The translations under genes were made by a program, and so were the position numbers. The notes beneath the pieces were generated by a model. It saw only the letters and a list, made by a program, of their open reading frames with translations, was not told the DNA's origin and searched no databases. Below, piece by piece: positions 32,796 to 45,599 of a stretch of 64,000 nucleotides of DNA. This stretch comes from Eonycteris spelaea (lineage: Eukaryota > Chordata > Mammalia > Chiroptera > Pteropodidae): assembly GCA_003508835.1 (NCBI GenBank), contig PUFA01000143.1, positions 2,168,501 to 2,232,500 of the forward strand. Direction: 5' to 3'. Positions within the stretch are counted from its first letter, which is position 1; every line of letters begins with the position of its first letter.

Positions 32796-34054
32796 ATGTG
32801 AGGCAGCCAACGTAGTGAAATTTGATTTAAAAATTTAACTGACTTTGTTCTAGATTTATGTATGCATGGATAAAAGTAGCTAACTGTTTTTTTTTTTACA
32901 ATAGATAATAGTATTTGCATTAGGTTACTCTAATACAGCGGGGGATAAACTTTTTCATTTGGTGAACTGAAAAATCTTTTCAAGTCACTCATGTAGGAAA
33001 AATTTTATTACCTCTTCATCAACACTTTAAAAGTTTGCAAGTTTTTCTATGTCTTTAGAACAATAACAGCTAATATTTATAATGGTACTTTCCACTCTTG
33101 TATAGAAAACTTTTAAGCATGATGAATTTATGTTTTTACTTAAACATATATAATACATTTGTTTGATTGATTTAAAAAAAAAATCTGGTAAGTCTCCAGT
33201 GGTCAAAATAGGAAATGTGTGATTCTATTAAATACTATCTACCCCTACCTACTATCAACTTAACTTTTAAAAATAATTCATAATTTTAGCAACTTAGCCA
33301 AGAAATTTCCAAGTGAAATTTCTCTAGGTGAAATTTCTCTAGGTTATGTTCACCTTGGAAGGACAGTTCTTAAGTACATACTATTGAGAAATGAAGGTGG
33401 TTGGGGATCATATCAACCTAGATGGAGATACATTTTCAAGGACCTGAATTTCATGCCGAACAGCAAAGTTGCCATCATCTACTACAGCTGCCAAAGAACT
33501 GTGTGATTTTTTTTTTTTTTGGTTCCTCGGTTTTAAAAAAAAAAGTAAGGTCAGAAAGCAAAATACTTTATTTATGATCAGAGCTGGGTAATGGTACCAG
33601 CAACACTTGATTCAAATTTTCTTGTTTCAGTTCATTGTTTCCTCCATATGACAATAACAGACAGGATCAGGAACTGAGGCATTTAGAACAGGAGTGCTAT
33701 TGAATAAGGGGGGGATATTTTAAGGTTTTTGAAATCATAATCAATGAATTAAAGTTGTTAGAACTTGTGAGTTTTGATTACATTTTTTTTGGTGACAACT
33801 TAGAATACAAAGTCATTATTATAACTGAGTACTTAAGGAAAGAAAGCAAATGCCATTGATCTAAAGATGATTACTTTTTCTTGAGTGAAAGTGGTATCTC
33901 TGTGGCCAAGTTATAACTTCTTGAAAGAAACCAACTATTTTATACCATTTGTTATGTTTCTATGAACCTAGAAGAGTTATGTACAAATTGTAGGGACTCA
34001 ACAAATATTTGGTTGATGAATCATGGAGCAGTAACAAGAACTATGGTCAATGTT
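32796..34054. other. Non-coding stretch with a short tandem repeat
   Basis: A 15-bp unit (gtgaaatttctctag) is repeated twice, at about 33314-33343. T-runs occur near 33508 and 33784. An L2-like tail (gactcaacaaatatttggtt) is visible around 33990-34022 but is too short for a firm call. No gene. Confidence 0.55.
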
Positions 34055-34160
34055 CTCTCTCAAACAATATTTATTGGGAGTTTACAATGTGTCAGGCACT
34101 CTGCTAAGCATTAGATATGGATTATTTTATTTAATTCTTATTACAATACTATGAAGTAAA
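34055..34160 (-). mobile_element. MIR SINE, antisense
   Basis: Plus-strand blocks caatatttattgggagttta, caatgtgtcaggcactctgc, taagcattagatatgg, ttttatttaattcttattac and aatactatgaagtaaatttt match the reverse of the MIR 3' half. Confidence 0.8.
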
Positions 34161-34222
34161 TTTTAATATATATTATTATTTATATTAATTATATTATAAT
34201 TTTATTATATATTATATTATAA
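34161..34222. repeat. AT-only low-complexity tract
   Basis: About 60 bp of only A and T (tatattattatttatattaa and on), following the MIR. Confidence 0.9.
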
Positions 34223-36364
34223 TCAGAATGTGCATGGATGATATATCCTATACTGAGAAAGACTGATACCAATGAAGATAACACAGGTAGAATCTGGCAT
34301 AGTCACAGCAAATCCAAGAGAAATTCTCCACTAATAAGTTTGAAACTAATTGTTCAATTTATAATGACCCTATGTGTTATAAATAATTGGTTAGCTTTTA
34401 AAATTTTCTTAAACATAACACCAATGAAGCCATGCATTTTAATTGAGTTGATAATGTTAAAAAATAAGCTCACCATATATACTAGTTTACGCAATTTGGG
34501 AGTGATAGTCACTAAAAGATCCTGGGAAGAATCAAATACACTGAGAAGAAATTTATGGCCCATGATTGGTACCAGCACAATTGTTATCTTAAGAATTTCA
34601 GCAATTATAATAATAATGAAAGCTACCTAGATACCCAGGTGAGCCTGTCAATTTTGGAAAATATGAGCACCATAAAGACCAGAGAAATTCAATTACAATG
34701 AAAATATTTATGCCCAAATGCACTCCACAGAAATGTTTAGATGTGTCTTTAAATAAATGAACTTTCATATTATTGCATTAAAAAAATGAGAGGTTTTCTT
34801 TCAATAACATCAAAATAGGACTTAACTACCTATCTTTTTCTAATGAGAGAAAAATAGTTTAAATGTCCTATATGCTAATATAAGAAATATTAAATAGAAC
34901 CTTTACATTCCATGAATTTTTGATAGTATGGCACCATTTTTAAAATATCCATGTTCACATGTGCCTTCAGTCTAATGTGGATTGGGGGGATACTACTGAA
35001 TAGTCTTTCTTTTGCTCCCATCTGTATCTTGTTTTGCTAAGCACTACCCAAAAGGTTCTTATTGAGTAATGAGAGAACAGTTCTTTTTTGCACAAAAAGA
35101 ATTGTAACATTCTTCCTATTTTGCCTGAAACTCATTTATTGCAGTATTGACGAGAGCCCTCAGGACTTAGCAGGCCTAGTGCTAAACAGCTTTTGTGCCA
35201 ACAATATTGCACAGCAAGCTGGCACATAATCTAAGAGCACATAATTGGAGCCAGGAGTCAGAGACAGATTGGTTTCTCAATTATTTCAACAGCAGAGCAA
35301 GTGCTTGAAAAAAACTATCTCCCTAGAATAAAGTGTTAAACAACCAGCACCACAGTGGCCATAGAACACAGTAGGCCCACAACAAATATACGTCACAATA
35401 ATATTCGCTGCCTGAACTAAGTGTAGTGTTAGTACAATGTGAAGATTAATTAAACTAGTTCACTTTTGAAATATAGCCTCTATTAGTCTTTATACCATTT
35501 TGTAATGCACTTAGCAAAAATCAAAATTACTATTTTGAAAATAAGTTATGTTTATTTATTTGTATAATTAGCTTTTCAAACATAGTGTGTCTATCACCAG
35601 CAATATTAATGTTGGTTTTATTAATTTAATGCCATGATTTCACTTTAACTCTAACCTCCACAATCGTTAATTATAATTAAGTACTTGGTGATTTTCTCTA
35701 TCTTTCCAGGCATCTGGATTTCCTTACATACTATAATGCCCCTGTGAACTCTTAATGACGCATCATCAATATGGTCCATATAGTAACTTCTTTAATTGCC
35801 TCCACCTCTTCCTCTTTCCCAAAAATAAAATTCATAAATGCAGGTGACAAAGCATAATAGAGGGCATAATGTTTTCTATGTCTTTTTAACAACTACTTTA
35901 TTCACATTTCAATGTGGAAAGCCTTTCTCTCAATGGAGGAAGCCACAGGAGAATATCACAGATGCTAAACACATATGCAATATAAATTAATTATTACCAC
36001 TTGAAGGAACTGAAGAAAAAGGAAAGAACTCACACAAGCAAATGTATTAGCTTTCTAGGACATGTCTTTACATTTAAATTTATTTGAATGTGCAAATTTA
36101 AATACCAATTACGACTGAGCATGAAACTGATCTTTTGATAAATGTGATTAAATGCTTAGTTGCACTGTTAATAAAAAAAATGACCATTGTATATTAAATA
36201 AATATGACAGTACAACTAACATATCTAAGAAAGGATACATTGCAAATTTTTATTTGTAGTGATTAAAATATTCTAGTACTTAGTTATAAAACAAATATTT
36301 ATATTAAGACACCAATTTACATATTATATATTCATTTATAATGTAATCCTATGTACTTTATAAA
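34223..36364. other. AT-rich non-coding stretch
   Basis: No gene seen. The 130-codon frame at 34238-34630 overlaps a 74-codon frame on the other strand, has no recognisable domain and no conserved-looking motif, so I treat it as chance in an AT-rich region. Most of this stretch may be single copy. Confidence 0.5.
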
Positions 36365-37770
36365 ATATTTTTTTATATTTCAATTACAGTTGAAATACAA
36401 TATTATATTAATTTCAGGTGTATAACATAGTAATTAGACATTAACTTATAACATTAATAATATTAATAACATTAAGACATTTTAACATAACTTATGAAGT
36501 GATCACCCCATAAGTCAAGCATACATCTGACACCATATATAGTTATTGCATTACTATTGACTATATTTCCTATGGTGTACTTTACATCTCTATGACTATT
36601 TATATACCAGAAATTTGCACACCTTAATTCCTTTCCCTTTTTCACCCATCCTTCCAACCTCACTACTATCAGGCAACCATAAAAGTGATTTCTGTACCTA
36701 TGAGTTTGTTTTCATTTTCTTTATTTGTTTACTTTGATTTTTAAATTCCATGTATAAGTGAAATCATATGGTGTCACAGTCTTTCTCTCTCTGACTTGCT
36801 TCACCTAGCATAATAGTCTCTAGTTCCATTCATGTTGTCACAGATGTCAAGATTTCACTCTTTTTATGACTGAATAGTATTCCATTGTATACATATGCCA
36901 CATCTTCTTTATCAATTCATCTATCAGTGGACATTTAGGTTGCTTCCATATCTTGGCTATTGTAAATAATGCTGCAATGAACATAGATGAATGTGTCTTC
37001 TTGAATTTGTGTTTTGGGTTCCTTTGGATAAATACATAGGTGTTATTGCTGGGTCTTTTTTTTTTTTTTTTTTTGTCCTTATAGCCTTTGTTTTAAAGTC
37101 TGTCTTGTCTAATATAGGTATTACCAACTCAGCCTTTTTGTTTTGTTTTATTTTGATTTACATAAAATAATTTTGTCCAGCCCTTTAATTTCAGTCTGTT
37201 GTGTGTCTTTCCAGCTGAAGTGGGTCTCTTGTAGGCAGCATATGTTTGGGTCTTGTTTTCTTACCCATTCAGTTACCCTATGCATTTTGATGAGAGCATT
37301 TATACATTTACAGTGAAGTAATTATTGATAAATATTTAGTTACTTCCATTTTTAATTTATATTTTAAATACTTTTCTTCTTTTTCATAAAAAAGTCCCTT
37401 TAACATTTATTGTAATACTGGTTTGGCAGCGATAAACATCTTTAGCTTTTTGTCTGGGAAGGTCTTCAGCTAGTCTTTGATTTTAAATGACAACTTTGCT
37501 GTGTAGGGTAATCTTGGTTGTAGGAATTTGGTTTTTGTTACTTCGAATATTTTGTGCTTATCCTTCTGTCCTGCAAAGTTTCTGTTGAAAAATCAGCTGA
37601 CAGTTGTATGCTACTACCTTGTAGGTAATTAGGATTTTAAGATTAAGCTTTTAAGATTCCCACTTTGTCTTTAACCTGTATTTTAATTATGATTGTGTCT
37701 TGAAGTGGGCCTCTTTGGGTTCATCTTGTTTGGGACAAGATATATCATGTAGTCTCTCAATGGGTACTCT
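36365..37770 (-). mobile_element. Half-L1 (HAL1-like) copy E, antisense, 5'-truncated
   Basis: On the minus strand: RRM and C-terminal part of ORF1 (about 37770-37400), start of ORF2 (37380-37075), the half-L1 deletion junction marked by a run of 19 T on the plus strand (37056-37074), then the ORF2 C-terminus (to about 36700) and the 3' UTR ending near 36370. The sense junction reads from the gactttaaaacaaagg block through an A-run into gacccagcaataacacct, the same join as in copies A and B. 5' UTR and ORF1 coiled coil are absent. It lies head to head with copy B. Confidence 0.85.
37056..37074. repeat. T19 run at the half-L1 junction
   Basis: A pure T-run on the plus strand (A-run in the sense of the element) located exactly at the deletion junction of copy E. 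In copy B the same place reads caaagaaggac, so the A-run probably expanded from a short A-rich segment. Confidence 0.9.
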
Positions 37771-39246
37771 ACAATAACTCTGTTATGTTACAGTTCTTTC
37801 TTGATATTGTGATAGCAAAAGTGGATTAGTGAGAGTTCTAGTCAAAATGGTGGAGCAATTACATTGTGCTCCCCACCTCCCATGACCACATCAAAATTAC
37901 AGCTAAACTATATAACAGCCATCATTGAGAATTGCCTAATGTCTAGGTGAATAGAAATCCTTTAATTAAGGACATACAGAAGAAGCCATGTTGAGACTGG
38001 TAGGAAAGGCACAGACTCAGAATAGGCTGGTTCCACACCCATGTGTGGAAGTTAAAATTTGAGGGGTATCTCAGCTGTGGAGGTCCCCCTTGAGGAGCAA
38101 GTGGTCCAAACCCTATACAATGCTCCCCAGCATGGGGTTTCAGTGCCAGCAAGAAAAATCCCTAAAACTTCTGGCTGTGACAATTAGTGGAGATTGTGGC
38201 TGAGTGAGATGAAATGCAGCTGGAGTCCAGGTACTCCTTTTAAAGGGTCTGTGCCCAGACTTACTCGCTGATGCACTCACTCACTCTGAGTTCTAGCACT
38301 GGAGTAATAGCTAGAAAGATACCAGGAAGGAAATAAATTTTCTGGGTTCAGAGCAAGGGCCAGAGGAGCAACTTTCTCCCAAATAGAAATGCTGGCAGAA
38401 GCCATTATTATTTTGTTGAGCCCTCCCCCAGCTAGCATGCATGCAAAGATAACTGCCTTATCTGAGTCTTCATTAACCTAGCTAAAATCATTCACCTGGC
38501 CCTCAAGATTACCTAAGATCCCACTCCACTCAACTTCCAAGCCTATTCCAGTGGATTTTTCCTACAAGTGCCTTGTCTTGACTCATGCTGCAGACTTTCT
38601 TCAAATCTCAAAGGTTCATAAACCCCAAATAAGCAGCATCTGACCTCTGTGTGCCCCATACCTCTTACTAAGCAGCCCAAAGTCCAACACTTGTGAGAGC
38701 CAGACTCAGTTCTCAGCTTAGCCTTTTCCAGGCACTTCCAACTCAGAACAAGTGAAATTCACCTGCAGATCACATTGTAGCTCATAACAAGTGGCCCCAG
38801 GCAAGGCAAGACAAGAGTTGACCTTGGCCTGCACTGAAGTGGCTCCCCAGAAGCCCCAGAACCAATGCACTTGGTGGCCAACTTCACACCACAGCAGAGC
38901 ACCATCCAATCACTCCCATTAGATAGGCACCGCAGCCATGCTAACGTGAATTGTGCTTTGAAGCATCAGGTACTGCATAATCTCTCCTTCACTGTAATCA
39001 TGATAATCTTCACAACCAATCAACTGAGTGTTGGTCCCTCACACCAACATGCCAAAGTGCAATCAAGGCTCAACTACAATAGGAGGGCACAAAGAATTCA
39101 TACAAGGGATAAACCTGGCACATCTGGCACAGGTGACAAGGAATACTGCACCACTGGGGCTGACAGGACACTCACTACATAAGACTGATAGACATGGCAG
39201 ATCTACTTAATAAATGGAAACAAACACAGTGAGGCAACCCAATTAA

Positions 39247-40098
39247 AAATACAAAGAAAGATGTACATGAAACAACAGAAGAAAGCTCTAGAAAAAGAAC
39301 TAAACAAAATGGAGACAATCAATCTACTAGATGCAGAGTTTAAAATGCTGGTTATAAGGATGCTCAATGATTTCAGTGAGAACTTCAACAAAGAGATATG
39401 GAACATAAATGGAGGGAGAAAACATAATAAAAAATCAGCCAGAAATGAAGAGTACAATGGCTGAAATAAAGACTGCATTAAAGGATATCAACAGGAGAGA
39501 AGATAAAGAAGAGGATTGAATCAGTGATATGTAAGATGAGATAGCAGAAAACACCGAATTAGAACAGCAACAAGAAAAGAAAAATCTGAGAAAATGAGGA
39601 TAGTTTAAGAGTCTCTTCAATAACATCAAGTGTACCAACATTTGCATCATAGGGATACCAGAAGTAGAAGAAAGATAGCAAAGAATTGAAAATCTATTAA
39701 AAATAATAATGGAAATCTTTTCTAACCTGGTGAAAGAGATAGACATATAAGCCCAGGAAGCACAAAGAGGCCCACACCAAGACACATCATAATTTAAATG
39801 CCAAAGGCTAAAGACAAAAAGATAATCTGAAAAGTATAATGAAAAAAGCAATTAGTTACCTACCAGGGCCTCCCATTAGATTGCAGCTGATTTCTCAGCA
39901 GAAACTTTGCAGGCCAGAAGGGATGGCACAAAATATTCAAAGTGATGAAAAGCAAGGACCTACAACCAAGATTACTCTACCCAGCAAAACTATCACTTAA
40001 AATCATGAGACATATTAAGAGCTTTCCAGACAAGAAAAAGCTAAAGGAGTTTATTACTCCAATCCAGTATTATAAGAAATGTTAAAGGGACTTCTTTA
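39247..40098 (+). pseudogene. L1 ORF1 pseudogene in copy B
   Basis: The ORF1 start codon is lost; the frame at 39261-39464 reads KALEKELNKMETINLLDAEF and MLVIRMLNDFSENFNKEI, the N-terminal and coiled-coil part. The RNA-recognition motif is around 39770-39860 and the C-terminal domain around 39870-40095: cagctgatttctcagcagaa, ctttgcaggccagaaggga, then ctacccagcaaaactatcac. The stop is at about 40096. Several frameshifts and stops are present. Confidence 0.87.
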
Positions 40099-40541
40099 AG
40101 AAAAAGAAGAAATAAAAAAATCAAACAATATAAATAATAAAATGGCAATGACTGCTTCTATCAACAATTACTTTGTGTAAATGAATTAAATGCTTCAATT
40201 AATAGACATAGGGTGGCCAAATGGGTAAGAAAACAAGACCCATACAAATGCTGCTTTAAGAGACTCACTTCAATCAAAAGACAGGCGGAATGTAAAGAAA
40301 AATAAAAAGATATTTCATCAAAAGGGAAACAAACAAACAACAACAACAACAAAAATGGGTTATCAATACTCACACCAGACAAAATAGACTTTAAAACAAA
40401 AGGCAAAGAAGGACCTAGTGATTTCACTTAAGGTATTTATTCAAGTAAATGTAAAACACTAATTTGAAAAGATATATGTATCTATATGTGCTTTGTAGCA
40501 TTATTTACAATAGCAAAGGTGTGGAATCAGCCTAAGTATCC

Positions 40542-40549
40542 TTTAATAC
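40542..40549 (+). repeat. 8-bp TSD, left, of hAT-type MITE
   Basis: CTTTAATA, matching CTTTAACA at 40774-40781. Eight base pairs is the typical hAT target duplication. Confidence 0.85.
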
Positions 40550-40773
40550 AGCAGTCTCCAATCTTTTTGGCACCAGGGACAGGTGCTCCTATGAGAATCT
40601 AATGCCTGATGATCTGAAATGGAGCTGAGGTGGTGATACAAGCGCTGGAGAGTGGCTGCAAATACAGATGAAGCTTCACTTGCTCGCCTGCCACTCACCT
40701 CCTACTGTGTGGGCTGGTTCCTAACAGAACACAAACTAGTACTAGTCCATGGCCCAGGTGTTGGAGACTCCTG
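40550..40773 (+). mobile_element. hAT-type non-autonomous DNA transposon (MITE)
   Basis: A 224-bp element with terminal inverted repeats: left end CAGCAGTCTCCAA, right end GGAGACTCCTG (reverse CAGGAGTCTCC). It has 8-bp target duplications and no coding capacity. Internal blocks such as atgagaatctaatgcctgat, aatacagatgaagcttcact and tcctaacagaacacaaacta match a widespread mammalian hAT-derived repeat whose exact name I will not assert. It would need a hAT transposase in trans. It interrupts the ORF2 C-terminus of half-L1 copy B, so it moved after that copy had inserted. Removing it with one TSD copy restores continuous L1 sequence. Confidence 0.92.
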
Positions 40774-40964
40774 CTTTAACAGATGAATTGATAAAGAAGA
40801 GATGGTACATATATATGATGGGATATTACTCAGCTATAAGAAAAAAAGAACGGATTCTTGCCATCTTCAAAAACACAGATCGACTTAGAGGGTATTATGC
40901 TAAATGAAATAAGGCAAACAGGGAAAGACAAATACCAATGATTTCATTTACAGGTAAAATGTAG

Positions 40965-40965
<1 letters not shown>

Positions 40966-40997
<32 letters not shown>
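40966..40997. repeat. (AC)n microsatellite in copy B
   Basis: About 16 AC units within the 3' part of ORF2. The antisense frame 40895-41173 reads it as a CVCVCV run and is not a gene. Confidence 0.97.
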
Positions 40998-41001
<4 letters not shown>

Positions 41002-41237
41002 AAATGAACAAACATGACAGAAACAAACTCAGACACAGAGAACATTTTAATGGTTGCCAAATGGGAAGGGTTTGGGAGAATGGGTGAAAAAAAGAAAAGA
41101 GATTAATATGTACAAGTTGGTAGTTAAAAAATAGTCTGGAGGATGTAAAGTGCAACATATGGAATATAGTCAATAATGTTGTAATAATTATGCATAATTA
41201 TGCCAGATGGGTACTAGATTTATCTGGGTGATCACAC

Positions 41238-42764
41238 TACAGTGGAAGAGAATGTGATGAAAGAGTAAAGTTAGATCAATGAAAATTTGCTCATATTTTT
41301 ATAAAGCAAAAGTTATGTTTTAATTAGGGTACTGACATTTTCTTTGTTTAACACGTGGCATAAAACTTACCAATGAGAAAACACCATTTGAGTCATTTGT
41401 ATGCATTTCATCGTCATGTACAGTAACTATAACAGCTAATTGCAGCCCTTGGAAAGTATTATTTTTTTGCCTTCTGACAATGAGATAATTTCCATGATAT
41501 CATGTATGAGAAACTCCACAAGATTGTCTGGGAATGTCTGAAAAATTTTTCAGTATTGTTTTTTTTTCTTTTCTTTTTTTTCTGAGAAGTACAGATTCAT
41601 TTATTATTATTTTTGGATAAAGATAAAAATGTTTAAAATCTCACAACTTTATATTATTTTAATTTATTTTATTTATTTAAACATTTATTACATTAATTAC
41701 ATTGCAATGCAATCCAGGGACTCTAAGATAATAGGAGAAAATTGGATAGATACATATTAAAGAAAATTAGTGGGCCATTTGTCCTGCATTCTGATCAGAC
41801 ATTGGGATTTTTGTTTTGATCTTTGTAACTTATGTACTTTTAAATCATAATAAGCAACATAGACCATGGTTTTTCAGATGTAATTTGAAAGAATTTTTTT
41901 CTTTTGACACATTTTTACTAATAGGATAAAATAAAATAAGTTTATAAACTAATCTTTCACATATAAAACTTCAGTTTCAAAATCAAAGAAAATGTTCAGT
42001 GTAATTCACACATAGGTCAGTAATTCAATAGTTTAGGCATTAGGAGAATAGTTTCCTAGCTCCAACTTTTTATATTTTCTTACTATTTCTGTTCAGTGCT
42101 TTTTTTCTCTAAAAGCTAAGCATAACACATATCTTGTTTATGTATGTATATATTGAGACCATGATGTGGTAATATGTAAGAAATCATTTTGTAAACTGGA
42201 ATTCTTATGCAGATGTAAAATGGTAATTGTTTCCCCACTACTGTTATGGCTTAAAGTGATTAAATGTTTTATTTACTTTATGCTTTTTCTAAAAATTTAC
42301 TGTTTTGGATTATAGCATTCACCTTTTTTGGTTTAATTTAGTTAATGCTAAATTTTCTGAAGTACAAGGTAAATCACTAATAGACTTAAACTATAGTATC
42401 AGTAACTGATTAATATCCTAACATTTGTTCAGATTTATCTTTGCATCTTCATTTTTCCTTTGTTACTAAAGTATTTAATGTTGATATTTATATTATTTCT
42501 ATTTTTGTGGTTATGAATGAGGCAATAATACATATTTAAGTGCACATGCCTTTGTATATCCATATAATTTAATCCCAAGTTTTCTGGCTAAATGGTATGC
42601 ACTTCACTAAGGCTTTTGCTCAGAACCCATCTGGTTAAAATGAAAGACTTTCTTTTGGATTCTCCCAAATTCTTCACTGTAATAATTTTAAATCTATAAG
42701 AGGATCATTTGAACATCATATTCCACAATACATATAAGTACTGAAACATAATCAATTTATCAAA
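41238..42764. other. AT-rich non-coding stretch
   Basis: No gene seen. Contains T-rich runs near 41560-41580 and AT-rich tracts near 41650-41700. Repeats not recognised. Confidence 0.5.
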
Positions 42765-42983
42765 AAAATAACTTTCTGTTATTAATTTCTAATTTAATCC
42801 TATTGTGATCAGAGAACTTTCTTTGAATGACTTGTGTCTTTTGTATAGTCCAGAATATGGTTTATATTAGTAAATGTTCTGTTTGCAATTAAAAAACAAA
42901 TGTATATTTTGCTATTGTTGGGTGGAATGTTCTATAAATGACAGTTAGTTAAAGGTGGTTGACAATGTTAAGTTTTCTATATC
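42765..42983 (-). mobile_element. L1 ORF2 endonuclease fragment, antisense
   Basis: Plus-strand blocks tcctattgtgatcagagaac, ttttgtatagtccagaatat, ttttgctattgttgggtgga and atgttctataaatgacagtt correspond to the antisense of the end of the endonuclease and the following linker. Ends at the LTR boundary at 42984. Confidence 0.75.
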
Positions 42984-43024
42984 TGTATTAGTTTGCTAGG
43001 GCTTCAGTAACAGTAGCACTATAC
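42984..43024 (-). mobile_element. MaLR LTR (MST-like), antisense, left part
   Basis: Reads TGTATTAGTTTGCTAGGGCT on the plus strand, the reverse of the 3' end of MST/MLT1-type LTRs. It is interrupted after about 40 bp by an L1; the remainder is at 45600-45938. Confidence 0.85.
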
Positions 43025-45599
43025 ACACACATGCACACACACATATGATTTTTAAAAATTGTGTTAAGAGCATTTAATATGAGATATACTCTCTTAACAA
43101 AATTTTAAGTGTACAGTACAGTATTATTGACTAAGTATAATTGTACAGCAGATACTTATAAATATTCATCTTGCATAACTGAAACTTTATACCAGTTGAA
43201 CAATAATTTTCTGTTTTCCTCTCCTTCCAGCCTCTGACAACCACCATTCTACTTTCTATTTTTATGAATTTGACTATTTTAAAGATCGCATATAAGTGGA
43301 ATCATGCAGCATTTTGTTTTTCTGTGATTGGCTTTTTTCACTTAACATACTGTAAAGTCCTTTAGGTTCATCTATGTTGTTTCATACAACAGGATTTCCT
43401 TTTTTTAAAAGGCTACATAATATTACATTGTTAGTATATACTAAATTTTTAATTCCATTCATGTGTCAATTAATATTTAGGATATTTCTATATCTTAACT
43501 ATTGTGAATAATGCTGCAATAAATTGTGGTGCATATATCTTCAAAATCCTGATTTCAATTCTTTGGAATATATAACTAGAAGTGAAATTGCTAGATCATA
43601 TATGGTAGTTCTATTTTGAATTTTTTGAGGAACTGCCATACTGTTTTCCATAGCAGCTGTATCATTTTACATTACTACCATCAGTAGGCAAAATTCCAAT
43701 TTCTCTGCTTCCTTGACAAAATTTGTTATTTTTTGTGTTTTTAATAATAGCCATCCTAACAGGTATGAGGTGATATCTTATTGTGGTTTTGAGTTGCACT
43801 TCCCTGATTATTAGTGATGTCAATCATCTTCTCATATAACTACTGGCCATTTAAATGTCTTCTTTGAAGAAATATGTATTTAAGCCCTTTGCCCATTTTT
43901 AAGTCATGGTTTATTTTTGCCATTGAGTTGCATGAGTCTCATATATTTTGGATATTAATCCCTTATAAGACATATGATTTGCAAATATTTTCTCCCTATC
44001 TGGAGGTTGCATGTTCAGTTCATTGATTGTTTCTTTTTCTGTGCAGAAACTTTAGTTTGATGAAGTTCTACTTCTTTATTTCTACTTTTGTCACTTATAC
44101 TTTCAGTGTTGTATCCAAGAAATAATTGCCAAGGAGCTTACCCCTTATGTTTTCTTCTAGGAGTTTTATAGTTCCAGGTCTTACATTTAAATATTTAATT
44201 AATTTTTAGTTGATTTTTCATATAATGTATGATAACCTTCTAATTGATTTCTTTTGCATGGGGATATTCAGTTTTCCCAGCATTTCTAAATGAAAAGACT
44301 ATTTTTGAAGGTGTATTCTTGGCACATTTGTTGAAGATCTGTTGACCATGTATGCATGGGTTTAATCCCGGGCTCTCTATTCTGTTCCATTGGTCTATGT
44401 GTCTGTTTTTATGTCAGTACCATACTATTTTGATTTCTATAGCTTTATAGTGTAGTTTGAAATCAGAAAGTGTGATACCTCCAGATTTGTTCTACTTTTT
44501 AAGGAATGCTTTGGTTATTCTGGAGCCTTTTGTGATTCTATATGAATTATAGCTTTTTTTTTCCTTTTTCTATAAAAATGTATTTAGGTTTTAATAGATA
44601 TTGCAATAAATCTGTAGATAGTTTTCGGTAGCAGAGACGTTTTAAAAATATTAAGTCTTCTGATCTATGAACGTGAGATTTTTTCTTCCACCCATGCCTT
44701 CTTTAATTTATTTCATCACTGATTTGTACTTTCCAGTATGCAAGTCTTCTACCTCTTTGATTTTTATTTCTTAGCGTTTTATTCTTTTTGATGCTATCGT
44801 AAATGGGATTGTTTTCTTAATTTCCTTTTGGGACAGTTAATTGCTAGTTCATAGAAATACAACCAATTTTTATATGATGATTTTGTATCCTATAATTTTA
44901 CTTTTTTATTATTTTTTTATTATCTTTACTAATATGTGGAGTCTTAAGGATTTTCTACATATAAGGTTATGTCATCTAGAAACAGAGATGGTTTTACTTC
45001 TTTCTTTCCAATTTGTATCTTTTTTTCTTTGCCTAATTGTTCTAGCTAGGATTTACAGGACTGTAGTTGCTATATATATAATATTTGTGTACCAATATAG
45101 TTTCAGTACTATAACTGAATAGAAGTGGTGAGAATACACATTTTTGCTTTATTCTTGATCTTAGAGGAAAAGTTTTCAGTTTTTTACTGTAAAGTATGAT
45201 GTTAGGTTTGGGCTTTTCATATATGGCCTTTATTATGTTGATTAAAATTCATTTTATACCTTGTTGAGAGTTTTTATCATGAAAGGATCTTGAACTTTGT
45301 CAAATGATTTTCCTGTATCTACTGAGATGATCATGTGATTTATTTCCTTTATTCTGCTGACATGGTGTACCACATTACTTTATTTTTATATGTGTAATAA
45401 CCCTTGCATCCTAGGGATATGTTCCAAATGATTGTAGGGTATAATACTTTTAATGTGTGGTTGAATTTAGTAGTTTTGTGTGCTGTCGAGAACTTTTAAA
45501 ATCTATATTTATCAGGGATATTGGTCAGTAGTTTTCTTTTCCTGTAATGTCTTTGTCTGGCTTTGGTTTCAGTATAATTCTGGCTTCCTAAAATAAATT
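43025..45599 (-). pseudogene. L1 insertion (RT to 3' UTR), antisense, within LTR
   Basis: The minus strand contains ORF2 from the middle of the reverse transcriptase (right, 45593) to the C-terminus and an old-type 3' UTR (left: ttaagtgtacagtacagtat, tctgacaaccaccattctac, the atttgactattttaaagatc block). The catalytic box reads FLDD at about 44965-44985, keeping both aspartates. A (CA)-rich patch at 43022-43047 marks the left edge. It is 5'-truncated and splits an LTR, giving the relative age: LTR first, L1 later. Many stops; inactive. Confidence 0.9.

Larger units (their letters stand above)
37834..41237 (+). mobile_element. Half-L1 (HAL1-like) copy B, sense
   Basis: 5' UTR from about 37834 (gttctagtcaaaatggtgga) to 39245, ORF1 (39247-40098), ORF2 start (40137-40418), deletion, then the ORF2 C-terminus from about 40420 (atttcacttaaggtatttat) and 3' UTR to about 41237. 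The junction sequence aaggcaaagaaggacctagt is the cleanest of the set and probably close to the family consensus. The 3' end stops at gggtgatcacac, about 90 bp short of the usual terminus, with no tail. A hAT-type MITE lies inside at 40550-40773. Confidence 0.9.

Noticed and set aside
34238..34630. 130-codon plus-strand frame
   Set aside because: AT-rich composition (I, N, K, L), no domain, an overlapping frame on the other strand, and no sign of a promoter or splice structure.
37834..41300. Target-site duplication for half-L1 copy B (agtggattagtgagag versus agtggaagagaatgtgatg)
   Set aside because: The similarity needs gaps and the 3' end of the element is incomplete, so it is not convincing.
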